Below are positions 48,201 to 58,100 of a stretch of DNA of 64,000 nt, one piece after another. A model generated the notes under the pieces. The model did not search any database. It saw only the letters and a program-made list of their open reading frames with translations, and was not told the origin of the DNA. This DNA comes from Struthio camelus (Eukaryota > Chordata > Aves > Struthioniformes > Struthionidae): positions 38,270,911 to 38,334,910 of the forward strand of contig NC_090942.1 of NCBI RefSeq assembly GCF_040807025.1, in the 5' to 3' direction. The position numbers and the translations under genes were made by a program. How positions within the stretch are numbered: position 1 is the stretch's first letter; every line of letters starts with the position of its first letter.

Positions 48201-50521
48201 AAGGAGAAAAATAAAAGACTTTTTACCGTTCACCTGTTCCAGAAAAAATACTAAATAAACTTTATGTAATGAAGAAGTTTGTACCAGCTCCTCAGCTGAA
48301 GCAGTGTTTCACTAGCTGTCAAGTTAACTAAAATTAGTGATTTAGGAGTAGCCAAGGGATTAGATTAATGTAGTCCACAGAGATGAAAGTGAAGTATTCC
48401 TTTGAGAGTGTAGCAATGGTATTTTCAACTGATAAGCATATTCAGAGATTCAGGTAGCTGAGATAATGTTGACTCCATAATAGCCATTAACCTCATCAAA
48501 AGCCATTTCAATCAAAAATAGTATTTACATTGTGAAAAGCTGCTTTTGAAAAAATGCATTTTTTCAGGACGTTTTCTAACATATATACATAATTTTTCCG
48601 ATGCTAAGAGGAAACATAGTCTGGAATGTCCGAAGAGAGCAAGGGCCACAAATAAATAAAGATCAGCATTTAGGTGAGGACGTTTACAGGTTTGCTTGCA
48701 GGTCCGTCTGTAGTTACAGATTTGGAATGGTAATAAAACATTTTTAAATATAAAATCTGCTACAGAAAACATGAAATGGTGCAAAATGTTTTTTTCTCTG
48801 ACATAAAACACATCATTATCTCATGTGTGTGTTCTTATTACAGCTACAGAAATTTCCCAGTTGTAGAACCCAGCTGGTCTATGCTGCACGATCCAAGATT
48901 ATATCTGTGTAACTTTTTAGGAACAGTTTATAAGAACTCTTCTCGGGAAACCCTACTGGAAATTCTGAAACAGGATGGGTTAGATAAACTTTGTTGGATT
49001 GCAGCCAGAGAACAGTAAGAGCTTTGATTTACTTCATGAAAATACTCTAACTTTCTGTCCTCGTTCATTGTTACTAACCTTTTCTTCAGGGTTAAAAAAC
49101 AGTACAAATAAAGATAACCAGTCATAAATGAAACAAAGAGAACATTGCCAAGTCTTTTCCTGTAGGTCGCCAGTAACTTAACAGCTTTAATGTTGCAATA
49201 TCGTACATAAAGTGTAATTTTAAATACATAGAAAACAATCCTATGTATTCTTACTATATATAAGGACAGTCATTTTGTTCTTAGGCACATTTGATTATGG
49301 TGGGACGAAAAATAGTTGTCTTAACACCTTGTACACATTAATATCCTACCAGAAGAAGAAAAGACAACTGTGTTTTGTTGAGTTAGTTCTATATGAAAGA
49401 GTGGATTTAATCTTTTGTTTCAAGTAAGTAGACAGATCTTTTGACTAATAGGAGTAGGGTTCTGATTGTAGGTATTAATTTTCCCAAGCAACACCTGTAA
49501 AATGTGTGGTAATAGGCACAGTAGTGCTTAAGAAGATATTGGCTGTCCTGACAAAGAATCTCACATTGTATCTGTGGCATAAACTGTTTCACAAAAGTTC
49601 CAAGACACTCTAGGCAGACTGGTGGGGTTAACAGATTGCTTTTCATCATGATTTTTGAAGAGTAAACCTCTACTGATTTAAAAATTTGAGGCAAAAAAGT
49701 TTCACTGAAAAGTCCATCAAATGTCTCCCGACACATCTGTTTCGGAACTCTGCTGTGAAGTAAGTTGGTACGTGCTTCATGTGAGTAATACAAGAGACTA
49801 AATTGAAGTTTCAGTTTGTCTATTATACTTCTAAGTACTAATAATTTCTTAAAAGGACCATATCTAAAATATGTTATAATCTCTTCTTAATAGTGATTTT
49901 TCTATATTTTAGAAGGCTATCTTAAGAATATTTAGGTTTAAAAATACAAGCCTATTGATTCTGTAGGTGTACATGTAAAATGTTTACATCCACATTTTCA
50001 GAAATTTGAAAAATATTTGAAATTGTAGCATATTTCTCCCTTTCTTTGTAATGCATTTATGCCTGTTGAAAAATGTTAATTTCCAACTCCCTTATTTTCT
50101 TAGATGGCAGCCTCAAGAAACAAATGAAAGTTTCAGAAACTATCAAGATGCTTTGCTGCAGAGTGATCTGACATTGTGCCCAGTGGGAATAAACACAGAA
50201 TGCTATAGAATATACGAAGCTTGTTCATATGGGTCTCTGCCAGTTGTAGAAGATGTGATGACACCAGGTGATTGTGGAAATTCATCAGTGTATCACAGTG
50301 CTCCATTGCAATTACTAAAGACCATGGGGGCTCCATTTATCTTTATTAAAAACTGGAAAGAGCTTCCTGCTATTCTAGAGAAAGAAAAAAAAAAGAGCTT
50401 ACAAGAAAAGATTCAGAGGAGAAAAAAGCTGATAGAGTGGTATCGAAACTTCAAAGCATGGATGAGACAGAAATTCATTAATACTTTGGAAAATTCATTT
50501 TTACCCGGTGATACAGGATAA
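39080..50521 (+). CDS. RXYLT1: Ribitol-5-phosphate xylosyltransferase 1, six coding exons joined
   Basis: The enzyme (formerly TMEM5) transfers xylose from UDP-xylose to ribitol-5-phosphate on the O-mannosyl glycan of alpha-dystroglycan, in the Golgi. Joining the six exons gives 435 aa, against about 443 aa in human. Seen in the sequence: a short basic N-terminus, one hydrophobic segment at about residues 10-29 (type II signal anchor), a low-complexity Arg/Ala/Gln stem (about 30-92), a conserved block from [10 protein letters not shown] (about 92) to the end, and an exostosin-like donor-binding signature [17 protein letters not shown] near residues 329-345. The start is the ATG at 39080: it lies in a CpG island and opens directly onto the signal anchor, and [10 protein letters not shown] parallels the human start. 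All introns are GT-AG and phases join without stops. Identification rests on recalled similarity to human RXYLT1 across all six exons. Exon 2 is the most diverged part. Confidence 0.96.
39210..39887 (+). other. RXYLT1 intron 1
   Basis: This 678-bp GC-rich intron lies inside the CpG island. Its 3' end carries a G/GGA-rich purine tract (about 39825-39850) about 40 nt before the acceptor, and then TTATATCTGCGTGTTGCGTG instead of a good pyrimidine tract. I see no other feature. Confidence 0.8.
39888..40058 (+). CDS. RXYLT1: RXYLT1 coding exon 2 (stem)
   Basis: This exon completes codon 44 (Glu), encodes residues 45-100 and gives the first base of codon 101 (Gly). Landmarks are EEWNPWE, also found in human, and [10 protein letters not shown] at the end. 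Between them is an Ala/Gln/Arg-rich stretch rich in CpG that differs strongly from mammals, as expected for a Golgi stem. The acceptor chosen is CACACAG|AACATG: it keeps six residues before EEWNPWE, the same spacing as human. An alternative in-frame acceptor lies 27 nt upstream, after 39860. The donor is GTGG|GTAAGC. The acceptor has a weak pyrimidine tract. Confidence 0.88.
40059..41021 (+). other. RXYLT1 intron 2
   Basis: This 963-bp AT-rich intron has GTAAGC at its start and a normal pyrimidine-rich 3' end. I see no repeat or further coding exon in it. Confidence 0.85.
41022..41124 (+). CDS. RXYLT1: RXYLT1 coding exon 3 (103-nt exon)
   Basis: This exon completes codon 101, encodes residues 102-134 and gives two bases of codon 135 (Ser). 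It reads [20 protein letters not shown] then [13 protein letters not shown], closely matching the human [20 protein letters not shown] block. The acceptor is TTTGTGTAG|GTCTTT with a pyrimidine-rich stretch upstream, and the donor is TTTCAG|GTACTA. It is too short to stand out as an open frame and was found by looking for the missing block between exons 2 and 4. Phase 1 in and phase 2 out fit both neighbours exactly. Confidence 0.94.
41612..41950 (-). mobile_element. CR1 LINE 3' fragment in RXYLT1 intron 3
   Basis: This is a CR1 tail antisense to RXYLT1. It has the TTGAAAGGGACCTCTGGAGA block and, on the minus strand, [20 protein letters not shown] and [14 protein letters not shown], matching the C-terminus of CR1 ORF2. 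It is clearly older than the pair at 16.6 and 30.7 kb, with many substitutions and a gap in the segment between tail and ORF. The 5' end fades out around 41930-41985. Confidence 0.9.
42815..42897 (+). repeat. Possible tRNA-like repeat fragment
   Basis: The sequence ATGGTTAAGGCATTCACCTG resembles the A-box half of a tRNA-derived repeat arm and is similar to one at 59815-59870. It lies against the 3' end of the ancient LINE. The B-box half is not recognisable, so it is not a tRNA gene. Confidence 0.3.
42898..44520 (-). mobile_element. Ancient CR1/L3-like LINE with reverse-transcriptase core deleted
   Basis: Read on the minus strand, it runs from the endonuclease C-terminus ([11 protein letters not shown] near 44290-44325, then SNHNMIKF near 44210-44245), through the linker [18 protein letters not shown] (43817-44026), to the start of the reverse-transcriptase region (GPLEDKG...GDNKGIAE, 43514-43747). 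It then jumps directly to the C-terminal block ([14 protein letters not shown]) and the 3' tail (43500 down to 42898, GAACATAA...GTTCAGACCAGTGGTCAGTC in plus sense). About 1 kb with the catalytic core is missing near 43600. A T18 run (43914-43931) lies inside. It is antisense within RXYLT1 intron 3. Family assignment is by motif order from memory. Confidence 0.68.
44057..44084. repeat. 11-bp inverted repeat in the intron 3 LINE
   Basis: TTGTAAGCAGC and GCTGCTTACAA surround a 6-nt spacer. It lies within the ancient CR1/L3-like element, between the linker and the endonuclease remnant. Confidence 0.85.
44785..44824. repeat. 20-bp tandem duplication in intron 3
   Basis: GATAGAATATATATCCTATT occurs twice without a single difference and without a spacer. 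Each unit is itself partly palindromic (GGATA...TATCC), which can promote slippage. Confidence 0.95.
46224..46538 (+). CDS. RXYLT1: RXYLT1 coding exon 4
   Basis: This exon encodes the end of codon 135, residues 136-239 and two bases of codon 240 (Thr). It opens with [15 protein letters not shown] and contains [33 protein letters not shown] and FQWPLGVA, all with close human counterparts. It forms the N-terminal half of the lumenal catalytic region. The acceptor is TTTTGGTTTTCACAG|CTTCAT and the donor is GCTAC|GTAAGT. The frame upstream of the acceptor is open by chance back to 46174 and is not coding. Confidence 0.96.
46557..46607. repeat. (TA)n/(CATA)n microsatellite in RXYLT1 intron 4
   Basis: TA repeats enclose three to four CATA tetranucleotides. 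The array begins only 19 nt after the exon 4 donor site. Confidence 0.95.
48101..48116. repeat. A16 homopolymer in intron 4
   Basis: A run of 16 A continues as GAAGGAGAAAC. It could be a retroposon tail, but no source element was recognised upstream. Confidence 0.9.
48844..49014 (+). CDS. RXYLT1: RXYLT1 coding exon 5
   Basis: This exon completes codon 240, encodes residues 241-296 and gives two bases of codon 297. It reads [17 protein letters not shown] through [19 protein letters not shown] to CWIAARE. NSS is a candidate N-glycosylation sequon. The acceptor is TTCTTATTACAG|CTACAG and the donor is GAGAACA|GTAAGA. Joined to exon 6, codon 297 becomes CAA (Gln), whereas I recall His at this position in human (REHWQPQ against REQWQPQ here). 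Confidence 0.95.
49015..50103 (+). other. RXYLT1 intron 5
   Basis: This 1089-bp AT-rich intron has GTAAGA at its start and a strong pyrimidine-rich acceptor. The minus strand has a 128-codon open frame (49407-49793) that I do not recognise. Nothing else was seen. Confidence 0.8.
50104..50521 (+). CDS. RXYLT1: RXYLT1 coding exon 6 (C-terminal, stop TAA)
   Basis: This exon encodes the last base of codon 297 and residues 298-435, then TAA at 50519-50521. It holds the strongest family signature: [20 protein letters not shown] followed by [11 protein letters not shown], which resembles the nucleotide-sugar-binding segment of exostosin-like glycosyltransferases (E..YEA...G..PVV). Next come [17 protein letters not shown] and a basic amphipathic C-terminus. 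The acceptor is CCTTATTTTCTTAG|ATGGCAG. The last few residues differ from human, as is usual for this family. Confidence 0.96.
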
Positions 50522-51090
50522 ATTGCTCCTTTTGCAAATCTAAAATAGATTGAAAGCTTAATTTCCATTAACCTTCCAATGAAGCTTTTATACAAAAAAA
50601 GAAATCTCACAAGGCATTCCTTTTGATGTCAGCAGAGTTGCGCTGGTTTAGCCAAGAGCCGAGTGTGCCCTCTGTCCTTAACCATTTTCAGAGGGGATGT
50701 TGACTTAGAAGGGTAGTAGTCTGCAAGGATGACAACAGTGATATTATTACTAATTTTACAATTGCCATGTTGGCTCTTGACTTGCTAAAAAATTTTTAAG
50801 AGAATATTTTTGAGCATGTGAACTTGTTAAATCCAACAAGAGAACAACATTTGTGTTTGAAACAGAAGCATGAAAGCCGAACGGTACAGAATAATGTATT
50901 ATGAAGACATAAAAAGTATGGTTATTGCAAATTTACCGGGTTTAGCACAATCCTTAAAGTATACCCAAATAAGCATTTGTTTTGAAAATTTGTACTATTT
51001 TTTCGATTGACATGTTTCATTTCCAAGAAAGTAGTCATAAAGCTAATTAAACACTCTGTGTGGAATAAAATGTATATTTCAAGGTAAAAA
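50522..51090 (+). other. RXYLT1 3' UTR (inferred)
   Basis: This is AT-rich sequence from the TAA stop to just past the first canonical AATAAA downstream. The end is inferred from the usual 10-30 nt distance between signal and cleavage. Longer transcripts using later sites are possible, but no other AATAAA was noted in the next few hundred bases. Confidence 0.6.
51064..51069 (+). terminator. Polyadenylation signal AATAAA for RXYLT1
   Basis: A canonical hexamer lies in GTGTGGAATAAAATG, 543 nt after the stop codon. An ATTAAA variant sits about 20 nt upstream. This is the first AATAAA after the coding sequence, so it is the best candidate for the main cleavage site. Confidence 0.65.
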
Positions 51091-54000
51091 CAGATAATTC
51101 TTTCTTAAAAACATTTCATAGCGGTATGTTTTTCCTTTAATATCAATTATCAAAATATCTTCCTTTCCTTTCTGTTTAATTTCAGGATGTATCTTTCTGA
51201 AGTTATTTTGAGGGAGCATTCATTACCTGCAGTTAACAGCTCTTATGTTCTGAATAGTAGGCCTTAAACGTGAACCTGCATGTAACTTACCTCCTTCTCA
51301 AAATCTGCTGAACTGTCACCTCCAAAGGAGGGTAGAAGTATAGTATTACATGTTACGGTACTACGTGTATAACAGTTTGAACGCTTTTCTTAAATGCGGC
51401 CAAAGGAATCTATTATTCTTGTACATCAGAAATGCATATGTGCTGTTGTCTTTTCAGTGAGTTAGGCCAAGGTGCTTTACTGCACACACAACTTTGGCAT
51501 ACCGAAAGTGGTAGAGCAGCCAATGTTCTCTGGCTTTGAATATCAGTGTGCCATATGGGTTTATACTGACATGTGGATTCAAAAGCCTGTGCAACTCTAC
51601 TGCTAACTAATATTCATTATTGTAACGATACCGTCTAGTTCTGGAATATGTATCATACAGGGGGATTGATGTGGTATTTTTCAGTTTTCTTACATCCCAT
51701 CCTGGATAAAGAAATATCACCGGTGGATTTCAGTTTGCTAACAGCAGATGGTATTCACAGTGGCTGCTTTAGATCTGGAATAAGGTGTGATTCAGAACAC
51801 CTAGATTTAGGAGTTTGTGTTCCTTACACAGTCAGGAGAGTTATAGATGCTCTCAGAAGACAAGTAATCTGAATCTGAATTATCTGATTCACATGTCTGG
51901 CATGAATTTCCTCTGTCACCCATCCATTGTGCCTGCAGCGTGCCTACAGCATGCACTTGCAATACTATGCAAACGTGCTGCAGTCAGCTGACACTGAAAG
52001 AAGCAGAGCTGTCACAGTCCTGCACTGAGTTGCTGAGCGCTGCCTAGGGGTGGAGCTTGTTAGATCAGATTTACAGTAACATTGCTATACTGTTTGAGGA
52101 GCTGAGGTGGCACCTGTATGGTAGTACACAGCACTTAACAGGGTTAAAGGAAGCCTGGGGATCTCTGCACTAGTATACTGTGCATGTAGACATTGCTGAT
52201 TTCCTTTTACTAGAATCTTTTTTTTTCCACACAAGCTACAAAACTGCAGAGCAGTGACCTAGAGGAGCATTTTTCAACCTGTAGTCTGCAGATCTTTAGG
52301 ATTCCTGAAGAATTTAAAGGGACTGCAAAAGAGAGCTAAGATATTTAAGTCTTTATCAATCAGACTAAATTCTTTTAAAAGGGTCTGCACCTCGTAAAAA
52401 TTGTAATAGTATGCAAATCAAAAAGTTTGAAAAGCAGTAATGTGTGTTACACTGTCACCAATGGAAGAAACGTGATGGTACTCATGTTTATTTCTGAGTA
52501 AACACATACAAGTTTATTTCTAAACTCTCCTGGCAATTATATCTTAAGGGAGGCCAAGGCATGCAAAAGAGTTTTAGCAGAATTTCACCTTGCAACAGCT
52601 TGCCTGTTCTTAGAGTTCAAAGAGAAGTAATTCACATTATATCTATATTTAGCCAATCTTTGACATTTTAAATTCACCTACTTCAGTCCAACAGGAATTG
52701 GTGCTAGAAGTTTTTTCTTTTTCATTCTATTTACAGTGCTAATTGAGCAAAGAAGCAAAACAGCTTGGAGCAAAGGGAGTGTTCTTAACACATCAGGCAG
52801 ATTGATAGTATTTTAATTTCTTCTGTATTCCACAGTCCAACTCGTGAGAGAGTTTATAGTTATCTTGTTCATTATTTCCTCATCTTTTCTGATTTGGAAA
52901 AACTGTCAACTCTCTTCTGTCTGGATCTAGCTTCTCACTTTGTTCTTACCCCACAATCACCATTGCCTCCTTTCTACCATCTCTAAACACTCCCTTCCTT
53001 CACAGCCCCAGGATCTTCTGCCCATTGTCCCATTTTGGGGCATTGCCCTGGCTGGTCACCTGCAGAGACTTGATGGATCAGAGATACTAGCTTTTCTGCT
53101 GGGTTCTATCTGCTTACATTTGTCTTACAAAATACTATCCATATGGCAGCTGTGTTTTGTTAAAGTGGGAGCATTTTATGATTTGGAAATGGAAAGCCCA
53201 TGCAATTGATTGTCATTGTAAGGACCATGAAAACATACTTTAAAGTGGGGTCATCACTGTAGAAGAACTTTCAAAGGAAGAGTGACAATTTGAAGGAAGA
53301 AGGAGAGAAGGTAGGTCAGGAAGCCCAGGCATAAGATCTAACCTGCTACAAATTGAGGAGAGAAGTGAAATGTATGTTGGGAGAACAGGAAGAGGAGGAT
53401 GCTCATAGGAAACAAGAACCAGAAATAAACAATATTGTATGAGTGGCCTTACCAACAAATGTCAAGACTGAGGAAAGGAGGCTAACGAGAGGCTCAAATC
53501 AGAGGTAAGCTCTGATCAGTGGTAGATGAAACTGAAAAGAGAGGAAGTAGTCAAGCCACTGGACAAAAAGATAGCTGACCCTTACAGGAGATCTCCAGGT
53601 GGGAGTAGATAGCAACACTGCTGACAATGAATAAGTAAAGAATCAATGTAGTTGTTTAATACTGAGAGGAAAAGGCATGCTCTGTTTTTGCAATTAGTCC
53701 TCTGGTTAGAGATGGTTTTGCAGGAACACAAAAGAAGGATTTGAGGCCTTTGGTAACCACACATCATCTCTTCAAGAGAGGGAATTCTTAACAGAACTTA
53801 ACCTTCGTTGAATCAAAACTACCAACTGTAAGAGCAGATGTTACACAGATTGATAATTATGCAGTGTTTTGCATCATGCTTATATTTGCGTGATGATTAT
53901 ATAACACTACCGGTTTCATTATCAGTGCTATTGCCTGCTGATGAAGACTTTTCACAAATTAAACTGGATTACATGCTGTATGAAAAACTGAGATCTAACG

Positions 54001-54147
54001 TCTCACAATTTAGCTTATTTCAGTTACTCTGAAGTCATTTTGAATCCATGAAGAACGGCTATCAATACATAGAGCGAGCTGTTTAAAAGCTCAGCTTCTA
54101 AAGAGTAATGTGTTTCTAAAGAAATGTTACCAGCCTTTGTAATAGTT

Positions 54148-55131
54148 GATAATCCCTTAGATAAAGAAGTAGCTTGCAAAAGATCAAGCTGCTGATCGTT
54201 TACCATCCTTGGTTGGTACAAGGTATTACAATAGAGAGATATTGCAGTAGTTTTAGATATTGTCTTTCAATGTCTAAAAATACTAAGAGTGATACAACTA
54301 GAAGAACTAGATCCTGTAGAAGCCTTTGTCGCGGTAATCATTAAGTATGCGTTAGGATCCCTATGTGCCAGTATCACCAGTTTCGTAGCTACTGCCCTCA
54401 CCAAAATACTTGAGAAACTACAGAAATAAAACTCTTACTGCTTGGCAGACTTGCATGTAGTAATAAACTCCAAAAGCTAGGCGAACTTGGAAGAAGCTCC
54501 CATACTATAGAGTCCTAAAATACTGCTAGGCATTTTTCCTATTGGGAATGAGAGAAATGAATGATAGTTGAACAACATTTATTTCTGGCATATTCATGTA
54601 GACTGACAGTGGGAGAGACAAAAAGTCAAGTACCATTCCAGCTGTGCTCTACAAAACTTGTTTCCAAGAAAACTGATACCATAAGGCAAGTTGAAACTGC
54701 AGTTTTCCAGCAAATTCCTTCCAGAAGGAATCTAATGTTTACATAGGGCTGTGAATCCTACACAAAGGGTGTAGGATGAATCAGTCAAAAATGAAGATGC
54801 CTGACCTGATGAAAACGTGTATAAAAGGATGACGTAAAAGTTTACATTGGATCCTTTTGTATTGGTTTTGTTGCTTTCTGAATCCGGAAAGACAAGCTAG
54901 ATAGTTTGTACAGTAAGATTTCCTGGGATCAATCCAGAAGTGATGCTGTAAAAGCTATGCTGTGCAGCAAAAATTATTCTAAACTCCTTTTCTTTCTTCT
55001 CAACCTACAAGCTTATGCAGTTACAAAGAATTACATAGATTTCTTATTAATCATCAGTCCATTCATCATGACGGATAATCCTGCAGATAAGAAAGCAGCT
55101 TGCAAAAGGTCAAGCTACTGATCATTTATCA
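54148..55131 (+). repeat. Diverged 58-bp direct duplication, copies about 925 bp apart
   Basis: Copy 1 begins at 54148 (GATAATCCCTTAGATAAAGA) and copy 2 at 55074 (GATAATCCTGCAGATAAGAA). Both continue through AGCTTGCAAAAG.TCAAGCT to CTGATC. They are about 80% identical by eye with no indel. Both read DNP.DK..ACKRSS in one frame. The outer flanks do not align. Confidence 0.75.
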
Positions 55132-58100
55132 GTCTGTGACACTTAAATTCTTCGGGTGGGTTGAATTTCAGGATTCCTTCAGTGCCTCTCAAACAAGTAG
55201 AAACCAGTAAATGAATATGTGCTTTCACCTCATTAATATAAATACTTCTCACATTGTTAATACAAAAGTGAACATTAAAGGCTGCCTGAATGTTAAAATC
55301 TCTCCATGTGACTACTTTTAAAGAACTTAAAAGCTAAAAAGGCATTAGAGGTAAAATCCAAAGGCCAAAAGGCATGCTGATCAAAAAAAGATTAATACCT
55401 GTATACATTTCTGATGTATTTCATTTAAAGCATTTAAGACTTATTTCCTCTGAGAAAACGCATGGGAGTACTGGAACTACAGATTAGTAAAATGCAGAAG
55501 CCAAGATATTCAATGTTTTATATAATGTTAATGTTCCAAGGTCTGATGTTTTAGTATGACTAGTATTTTAAGTGTTTCTGATTCAAGATCCCATAAAGGG
55601 GCCTCACTCTTCAGAAAATGCTACACATTTTAAAATCAAGAACCTTTTATGATTTCAGTAGCCAAAAGGTAGCATCCAGTTTTGAAAAACCAGCCACACA
55701 GCAAGGCATTTGTGTGTATTGTGGTACCATATCTTACCTCTTAATTGTCTTGAGTGCCCCTGCCAGCCACATACATTGCTATTCACATTTTCTTCTCTGA
55801 ACACCCTTAGGCTTTTAGTGCAATTACAGTGAATGCCGCTATACTAGAATACAAGATATTTCTGATCCATAGTTTCATAACACAGCTGTGCTTTGGAAAC
55901 CATGCTATGCTGTATCATGACTCAGCATAATCATAGAAGGATAGTTTTAGGAAAATATTCTCAAATTGCTTCCTCTTTGATATTCTCCACATTCCAGTCT
56001 GACAGTCTGAAATTCCTAATTTTCAGGTGACAGCATTCACCGTTCCTATGATCTCCATTTTTTTCATCTTCAGGAATAAGTCGTTTGTAGCTTGGGTTGC
56101 ATTTTTCTCTAGTCATGTTTTCAAACATGCAAAATAGAACTAAAATATTACACACAATTTCCATTAAATGAGTGTTTTCAAAAGATGCAGGATGCATCAA
56201 ACAGAAATGAGTCATTCCCTAAGATTTAGATGAAGACATGGAGCCCACTGAAAGAAAGCAAGTTTTCCAGGTGGCCAGCAATAAAGGAGAATGAATCTCT
56301 GAATGACTGAAATTAGCCTGACTCTTCCAGATGAAGTTATTCAAACAACATGAATATGACAAATGTCACATTTTGAAGTTTGCCAGATCTAATAAGTTGT
56401 GCTCAGGGTCCAAAATGTGAGATTTGTACGTACATTTCTTTTTCATTTGTCTTCTTTCTACAGTGATGTTTTTTCAGAAGATTAAAGCTACTTCCTTGCC
56501 ATGAGAGGAGATCCACCTTGAGTAATATTTACACTGGGAGATGCTAAAAAGTCCTCCTCTGTGGCTGAACCACTTTTTATGTATTACTCTTTAGTATTTG
56601 TATGATCGTTGGGAGACCCTCACCAGCAATCAGGCTACCACGGTGCTAGATGCTAATGTACATACTACTCTCAGGTATGAGATACCTGTTCAAGCCTTTG
56701 GTCTGAGCTGGACAGAGCAGACTCGGGGACACTGGTGTCCCACATGCCCTTTGGGAATCCTGACCTCAAGGAAGGTCTGCGTTGAATCTCTTTGCTTTTA
56801 TTTTTGAATAAAAATAAAATTCGCCCCCTGGAAAAGGGAGGGGATCTTGAGTCACAATGGAGAGGCAGGAGTAACAAATCTTGAATGTTTTTATGAGACA
56901 GGAAAACAGTGTGTGTGCTATGGAAGACAGAGGAGTAAAGCATCTCTGCCTGAAGAAACTTGTTTACTTAAAAGATCAATAGAAGAGATTTCCGAACCTC
57001 TGAACAGGGCTCTGGTACAACAACTGATTTTTCTTCCCCTCTCTGCCATTTCTATTTTCTCTTTCTCATATAAATCATGAGTCTTAGGTTGAATGATATT
57101 TCCTCTAAATCACACTACACAGGAATCAGTCCTCTTCCCTTTCTGCACATTAAGCTATGCAGTGTAAAGCTGCAAACCAATCAGTAATGATGGAGTATGG
57201 AAGCAATGTTTGCACCTGGCTTGCCATTTGGGAGTTTTATAGGAGAAGCAGTACTCCAGGAGGGACTTGAACACATCTCATATTTAGAACAGGATTGTGT
57301 CTCACTTTAAAAATCTTTTGTTACACATCAAAATGCTTGAAACTATGCACAATTTATGAAAGGGGTCATTTCACTGAAATCTGTGAAAAGTAAACTTCTA
57401 AGTATTATAATAATCCTAAGTAAATTTAAGAATAACTGAATAACTTAACGCTAAAGAATTGTATCAGAAACTAAAGTTTTTAACAATGTTCTGCTCTCTA
57501 CTACCATTGGGTAAGTGGAAAAGTAGGTATTTTGATTTCAGGAGAGTTGCTCATCATTTCCACAAGCACAGCTCAGTGGACTTCAGCTCATGGACTCTTG
57601 AATGTAGACTTCCTGGAGGAAATGGAGAAAAGGACAGCTCTGTTTCCCTTAAGGGAAAATGGGATGTACTGATAATTGCTACAGGAATTAAATAGTACTT
57701 CACACTTCTTTCAAATGCTAATAAAGATTTAAGACAGCAAGTGACCTGTGCTCTCTGGTATGCAGTCTTTAATTGCATATTCCTTTCGGTGGAGGGTTCT
57801 GTTTGTTCATTTAATAGCAATATATCAATCTCCATCAATGCAATCCTTTTTTAATGATTGAACAGTGTATCATGATTGTTTTACAGTGAAAACAGTCTTA
57901 CTAATGCTAAAACTGAAGACAACCCGTGACTATACAAGGAGGAATTTGCAAGTTATGCCATATTGTACAATTTTCATTCCTTCCCCTGTCTAATCAGACT
58001 TGGATTGTTTCTTCTTGTATATCTCTTTTATTCCTTTTTTTCCCTGTGCCCAGTAAATTGAGCTGAATTCACTTTACCTAGCTGACCCTTTTTTCACATT

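Larger units (their letters stand above)
46539..48843 (+). other. RXYLT1 intron 4
   Basis: This 2305-bp AT-rich intron contains a TA/CATA microsatellite next to its donor (46557-46607) and a 16-A run at 48101-48116. A purine-rich segment at about 47700-48010 is open on both strands for about 60-90 codons without recognisable similarity. I see no transposon I can name. Confidence 0.8.

Noticed and set aside
53240..53580. Purine-rich segment suspected to be an old LINE body
   Set aside because: No reverse-transcriptase or endonuclease motif could be followed in any frame.
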